Assembly (NCBI GenBank): GCA_937906775.1
Contig: CALCUD010000141.1
Span: 1-8,769 of the forward strand
Source: an uncultured Clostridia bacterium
Lineage (GTDB): Bacteria; Bacillota; Clostridia; Christensenellales; Aristaeellaceae
Reading direction: 5' to 3'
DNA length: 8,769 bases
The notes beneath the pieces are model-generated. The model did no database searches. It saw only the letters and a program-made list of their open reading frames with translations, and had not been told where the DNA came from. Below, in pieces: positions 5,568 to 8,769 of the stretch (positions are counted from its first letter, which is position 1; every line of letters begins with the position of its first letter). Position numbers and translations under genes: made by a program.

Positions 5568-6845
5568 ATGAGCAGACTGGAAACCCGGTGCGTTCAGGGC
5601 GGATACTGCCCCGGAAACGGGGAGCCCCGCCAGATCCCGATCATTCAGTCCACGACCTTCAAATATGATACCAGCGAGGACATGGGCAAACTGTTCGATC
5701 TGGAGGCGGAGGGATACTTCTACTCCCGGCTCCAGAATCCGACGTGCGACGCCGTCGCGGCGAAGATCGCCTCGCTCGAGGGCGGCGCGTCCGCCATGCT
5801 GACGTCCTCCGGCCAGGCCGCCAACTTCTATGCCGTGTTCAACATCGCCACCGCGGGGGACCATGTGGTGGCCTCCAACTCCATCTACGGCGGGACGTAC
5901 AATCTGTTCGCCGTGACGATGAAAAAGATGGGCGTGGAATTCACCTTCGTTTCCCCCGACTGCACGGAGGAGGAGCTGAACGCGGCGTTCCGCGACAACA
6001 CGAAGGCGGTCTTCGGGGAGACCATCGCGAATCCCGCGCTGACGGTGCTGGATATCGAACTGTTCGCGAAGGCGGCGCACGCGCACGGCGTTCCGCTCAT
6101 CGTGGACAACACCTTCGCCACGCCGGTCAACTGCAGGCCGCTGGAATGGGGGGCGGATATCGTGACCCACTCCACGACGAAGTATATGGACGGGCACGGC
6201 GCCGCGCTCGGCGGATGCATCGTGGACGGCGGAAAGTTCGACTGGATGGCGCACGCGGATAAATTCCCGGGGCTGACCACGCCGGACGACAGCTATCACG
6301 GCGTGATCTACGCGGAACGCTTCGGAAAGGAAAAAGCTTTCATCACCAAGGCGACCAGCCAGCTGATGCGGGACTTCGGCTCCGTCCAGAGCCCGCAGAA
6401 CGCGTTCATCCTGAATCTGGGGCTTGAAAGCCTGCACGTCCGCATGAAGCGCCACTGCGAAAACGCGCTGGCCGTAGCCGAATTCCTGTCGGGACATGAG
6501 AAGATCGCGTGGGTCAGCTACTGCGGGCTTCCGGGCGATAAATACCATGAGCGCGCGAAGAAGTATCTTCCGGACGGCTCCTGCGGCGTGGTGTCCTTCG
6601 GCGTGAAGGGCGGAAGAAAGGCCGCGGAGGCGTTCATGAAAGCGCTGAAGGTCGCGGCGATCGAAACGCATGTGGCCGACGCGAGAACCTGCTGCCTCCA
6701 CCCGGCCAGCGCGACCCACCGGCAGATGAACGACGAGGAGCTGGTGGCGGCCGGCGTCGGACCGGATCTGGTCCGGCTGAGCGTCGGGCTGGAGAGCGCG
6801 GAGGACCTGAAGGAGGATCTGGCGCAGGCGCTGGCGACGATATAA
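5568..6845 (+). CDS. metY: O-acetylhomoserine aminocarboxypropyltransferase (O-acetylhomoserine sulfhydrylase)
   Basis: 425 residues, the normal length for MetY and longer than typical cystathionine gamma-synthase/lyase (about 380-400). This PLP enzyme of the Cys/Met-metabolism family makes homocysteine from O-acetylhomoserine and sulfide in the cytosol, the direct-sulfhydrylation step of methionine synthesis. Family landmarks in order: QSTTFKYD (27-34), YSRLQNPT (52-59) which supplies phosphate contacts, SSGQAA (80-85), PLIVDNTFATP (176-186) with Asp180 for the PLP ring nitrogen, and HSTTKYMDGHG (201-211) with Lys205 as Schiff-base lysine; the C-terminal domain ends with VRLSVGLESAEDL. The start is supported by AAAGGAAG 8 bp upstream. 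It is monocistronic as judged by the terminator at 6853-6885. Substrate choice between O-acetyl- and O-succinylhomoserine cannot be proved from sequence by eye. Confidence 0.93.
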   Translation: MSRLETRCVQGGYCPGNGEPRQIPIIQSTTFKYDTSEDMGKLFDLEAEGYFYSRLQNPTCDAVAAKIASLEGGASAMLTSSGQAANFYAVFNIATAGDHVVASNSIYGGTYNLFAVTMKKMGVEFTFVSPDCTEEELNAAFRDNTKAVFGETIANPALTVLDIELFAKAAHAHGVPLIVDNTFATPVNCRPLEWGADIVTHSTTKYMDGHGAALGGCIVDGGKFDWMAHADKFPGLTTPDDSYHGVIYAERFGKEKAFITKATSQLMRDFGSVQSPQNAFILNLGLESLHVRMKRHCENALAVAEFLSGHEKIAWVSYCGLPGDKYHERAKKYLPDGSCGVVSFGVKGGRKAAEAFMKALKVAAIETHVADARTCCLHPASATHRQMNDEELVAAGVGPDLVRLSVGLESAEDLKEDLAQALATI

Positions 6846-6852
6846 ACAGACG

Positions 6853-6885
6853 GGGGATGCTTTGAAGACGGAGCATCCTCTTTTT
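6853..6885 (+). terminator. Intrinsic terminator of metY
   Basis: GGATGCT (6855-6861) pairs with AGCATCC (6872-6878), extendable by a G-U and a G-C pair, with a 10-base loop, followed by CTCTTTTT (ending at 6885). It starts 8 bp after the metY stop. Confidence 0.85.
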
Positions 6886-6886
6886 A

Positions 6887-6916
6887 TTGGACTTTTGGAC
6901 CGGGGTGGGGTAGGAT
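6887..6916 (+). promoter_or_regulatory. Candidate promoter of the YdcF-domain gene
   Basis: TTGGAC (6887-6892), 18 bp, TAGGAT (6911-6916), directly after the metY terminator. Both boxes are partial matches. The start would be near 6923, about 30 nt before the ATG. Confidence 0.4.
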
Positions 6917-6952
6917 AGGACCCGAGAACGGACGGAACACGGAGGGACCCGG

Positions 6953-8398
6953 ATGAAGAAGGAACTGAAAGCGCTGCTGATCGTGCTCATCCTGCTGCTG
7001 GCGGGGATGGCGGGGTATATGCTGCTGCACGGAAACCCCATGAGCTTTTATTTCGCGCTCGGGGACCGGCATACGGTCCGCGCGGAGGAGGTCCGCGTCT
7101 CTTTTTCGGACCCCGGGGTCGCCGAAGTGGAGCTCGTCAACGTGTCGGAGAGGAACCTCCGGATCCGGCTGAGAAAGACCGGGACCGGACAGACCCGGAT
7201 GAGCGTTTCCTGCGAGGGGCAGCCGGATCTTCTGTGGGAGCGGGAGCTGGAAACGACAGGGCTCGGCCTGCTGTACGACCGGAGCAACGGCAACTTCAGC
7301 GGATGGCAGGGTACGGTGGTCTGCGAAGCGCTGTTCTTTGCCGCCGCCGCGGTGATCTTCCTGCTGGGATACCGCAGGGATCTGCGCACGGATTTCTTTT
7401 CCTACGCCACGGTGCTGAAGCTTGCGGCCTTCCTGTTCACCCTGACGCTGGCGCTGCTGAACGCCGGGGTCCTGCTGATCTATTTTCTGGACCCGCTGGC
7501 GGACGATTTCGGATCCTCCTGCGCCCGGATCGGGGAGGCGACCGTCAACTTCAATCTGATGAGTTCCCCGCTGCTGATCCTGTTCACGGGGCTGCTGTGC
7601 GTCAGCAATGTCCAGCTGATCCGGAAGGAGGGATTCCGCAGCCGGAATCTGCTCGGGATCGCGCTCAGCGCGGTCATGCTCGGCGGGGTCCTGACGGGCT
7701 ATCTGCTCTGGGGCGCGGTGCGGAAGGAGACGACCGGAACGGTTGTCCGCTGCCTGTTTGATGTCTACCATACGCTGCTTGCACTCGGGATCTGCCTGCT
7801 GCTGTCGGTTTTCATCACCTTTATCCTGACGCGGAAACACCGCCCCGCGGAGGAGCTGGACTGTATCGTGATCCTCGGATGCCAGATCCGGAAGGACGGT
7901 ACCCTGTACCCGCTGATCGAACGCCGGGTGAACCGCGCCGTCAAATATTCGGTCCGGCAGGAGGAACGGGGCGGGAAACCGGTCGTTTTCGTCCCCTCCG
8001 GCGGGCAGGGGGCCAATGAACCGATGCCCGAGGCGGAGGCCATGGCCGGCTGGCTGAAGGAGCACGGCATTCCGGAGGAACGGATCCTTCCGGAGACGGA
8101 AAGCCGGACGACCCGGGAAAACATCCTGTTCAGCCGGGAGCTGATCGCAGGCAGGATCCCGGACGCGAAGTGCGCTTTCGCCACCAGCAATTACCATATG
8201 TTCCGCGCGGGGATCATCGCCCGGGAGGCGGGATGGCCGATCGACGGGATGGGCTGCAGGACGCGCTGGTATTTCTGGCCCAACGCGCTGCTGCGGGAGT
8301 TCGCGGGCCTGCTGCGGGACTACCGTTTCCCGCTCCTGCGCCTGACGGTGATCCTGTCCGCGGCGGCGGTCCTGCTGACGGTGTTCGTCCTGCGGTAA
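6953..8398 (+). CDS. Polytopic membrane protein with C-terminal YdcF/DUF218 domain
   Basis: 481 residues; the start is backed by GGAGGG (6941-6946) 6 bp upstream. A first helix (about 5-25) is followed by a roughly 90-residue, probably external segment (28-120) rich in beta pattern (VRVSFSDPGVAEVELVNVSE, then GTGQTRMSV) that resembles a bacterial Ig-like fold. Five more helices follow at about 122-140, 152-179, 204-223, 232-255 and 271-293. Residues 302-435 form a DUF218 (YdcF/SanA/ElyC) domain: DCIVILGCQI (303-312), PSGGQG (348-353), MPEAEAM (358-364), ETESRTTREN (381-390) and SNYHMFRAG (412-420). A last helix (about 461-480) closes the protein. Members such as SanA and ElyC are tied to envelope integrity and undecaprenyl-linked steps, but no reaction is firmly known for this architecture. 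It lies alone between two terminators. Confidence 0.9.
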   Translation: MKKELKALLIVLILLLAGMAGYMLLHGNPMSFYFALGDRHTVRAEEVRVSFSDPGVAEVELVNVSERNLRIRLRKTGTGQTRMSVSCEGQPDLLWERELETTGLGLLYDRSNGNFSGWQGTVVCEALFFAAAAVIFLLGYRRDLRTDFFSYATVLKLAAFLFTLTLALLNAGVLLIYFLDPLADDFGSSCARIGEATVNFNLMSSPLLILFTGLLCVSNVQLIRKEGFRSRNLLGIALSAVMLGGVLTGYLLWGAVRKETTGTVVRCLFDVYHTLLALGICLLLSVFITFILTRKHRPAEELDCIVILGCQIRKDGTLYPLIERRVNRAVKYSVRQEERGGKPVVFVPSGGQGANEPMPEAEAMAGWLKEHGIPEERILPETESRTTRENILFSRELIAGRIPDAKCAFATSNYHMFRAGIIAREAGWPIDGMGCRTRWYFWPNALLREFAGLLRDYRFPLLRLTVILSAAAVLLTVFVLR

Positions 8399-8422
8399 CC
8401 CGCTCCGGAAAACCTGAAAGAA

Positions 8423-8445
8423 AAGAGCGTCCGGCTCTTGCTTTT
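8423..8445 (+). terminator. Intrinsic terminator of the YdcF-domain gene
   Basis: AAGAGC (8423-8428), 5-base loop, GCTCTT (8434-8439), then GCTTTT. The stem is short (6 bp), so efficiency may be modest. Its T tract overlaps the -35 box of the rpsB promoter. Confidence 0.55.
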
Positions 8446-8466
8446 GGAACGCGGATGTGATAGAAT
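8438..8466 (+). promoter_or_regulatory. rpsB promoter
   Basis: TTGCTT (8438-8443), 17 bp, TAGAAT (8461-8466), with TGTGA just before the -10 box. This is a strong sigma-A arrangement suited to a ribosomal protein gene. The predicted start is near 8473, giving a leader of about 94 nt. Confidence 0.72.
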
Positions 8467-8472
8467 CCATCT

Positions 8473-8566
8473 GATTACGCACCTTTCCTCTGCGGCTGCT
8501 TGTGCCGGGTGACCGGTGGCCGGCCGCGCCGGAGGAGAGGGTGGAAAAAACAAGGAGGGAACCCCT
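8473..8566 (+). promoter_or_regulatory. Structured rpsB leader, possible S2 autoregulatory element
   Basis: CCGG (8505-8508) and CCGG (8513-8516) close a GTGA loop (8509-8512), a GNRA-type tetraloop. CACC (8480-8483) and CTCT (8488-8491) can pair with GGTG (8540-8543) and AGAG (8536-8539), enclosing this hairpin and the GC-rich stretch 8517-8535. The strong ribosome binding site AAGGAGGG (8552-8559) lies just outside. In E. coli, S2 represses its own mRNA through the leader; whether this clostridial leader does so is inference. Confidence 0.4.
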
Positions 8567-8769
8567 ATGGCAGTCATTTCCATGAAACAGCTCCTGGAAG
8601 CCGGCGTACACTTCGGTCATCAGACCCGCCGCTGGAACCCGAAGATGGCTCAGTACATCTTCACCGAGCGCAACGGCATCTACATCATCGACCTTCAGAA
8701 GACCGTTCGCAAGGTTGACGAGGCTTATATGTTCGTGCGCGATCTGGCGCTGGACGGCAAGACCATGCT
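8567..8769 (+). CDS. rpsB: 30S ribosomal protein S2 (5' part; continues beyond window)
   Basis: The first 67 codons are present and the gene runs off the right edge. The N-terminus (MAVISMKQLLEAGVHFGHQT, then RRWNPKMAQYIFTERNGIYI and IDLQKTVRKV) is the highly conserved S2 signature, including GVHFGHQTRRWNPKM. S2 binds late in 30S assembly, at the junction of head and body, and is needed for binding of S1 where S1 is present. The ATG at 8567 has an ideal AAGGAGGG site 7 bp upstream. In most bacteria tsf (elongation factor Ts) follows rpsB, so it is expected just right of the window. Identification is secure. Confidence 0.98.
   Translation, partial: MAVISMKQLLEAGVHFGHQTRRWNPKMAQYIFTERNGIYIIDLQKTVRKVDEAYMFVRDLALDGKTM

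Noticed and set aside
5454..6719. 421-residue minus-strand open frame
   Set aside because: It is antisense to metY and shows no family motifs.
6884..8620. 578-residue minus-strand open frame
   Set aside because: It is the longest open frame, but it is antisense to the YdcF-domain gene and runs across the rpsB promoter, leader and start; its composition is arginine-, glutamine- and proline-rich as expected for a shadow frame.

Overview
The window reads as chromosome from a GC-rich, low-complexity-free Firmicute, most likely an uncultured gut or rumen clostridial lineage. The basis is strong AGGAGG-type ribosome binding sites before nearly every gene, sigma-A-like promoters, a Clostridia-type RpsB N-terminus, and secreted DUF6273 and RCC1 proteins that I associate with such genomes. 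The taxonomic call is inference. No mobile element, CRISPR array, tRNA or rRNA gene was seen.

Layout. (1) Positions 1-674, minus strand: the 5' part of a gene for a single-pass membrane protein whose outer part is a long coiled coil made of 14-residue repeats; the gene runs off the left edge. (2) Positions 675-869: a compact divergent control region with two back-to-back promoters and a dyad between their -35 boxes. (3) 870-2066, plus: an exported seven-repeat RCC1 propeller. (4) 2074-4959, minus: a tightly packed three-gene operon transcribed right to left. It encodes an exported phosphodiester-glycosidase-domain protein, an Lgt-like polytopic membrane protein with several key Lgt residues changed, and an exported DUF6273 protein. 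A TATAAT promoter with a perfect 14-bp palindrome at its start site drives it. (5) 5122-5355, minus: a 77-residue uncharacterised protein whose promoter carries three TGAAAATCA-type sites at exact 20-bp spacing. (6) 5568-6845, plus: O-acetylhomoserine sulfhydrylase (metY), followed by a good terminator. (7) 6953-8398, plus: a large membrane protein with a YdcF/DUF218 domain. (8) 8423-8769: terminator, promoter, structured leader and the first 67 codons of rpsB.

Functionally the window has two parts. The left two thirds (1-4959) encodes envelope and exported proteins: the coiled coil, the RCC1 propeller, and the glycosidase/Lgt-like/DUF6273 operon. The right third holds housekeeping genes (metY, rpsB) around a cell-envelope YdcF-type protein. 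The best candidate for an undescribed system is the three-gene operon, whose gene products should all act at the outer face of the membrane. Next best are the three-site operator before the 77-residue gene and the shared dyad at 768-783.
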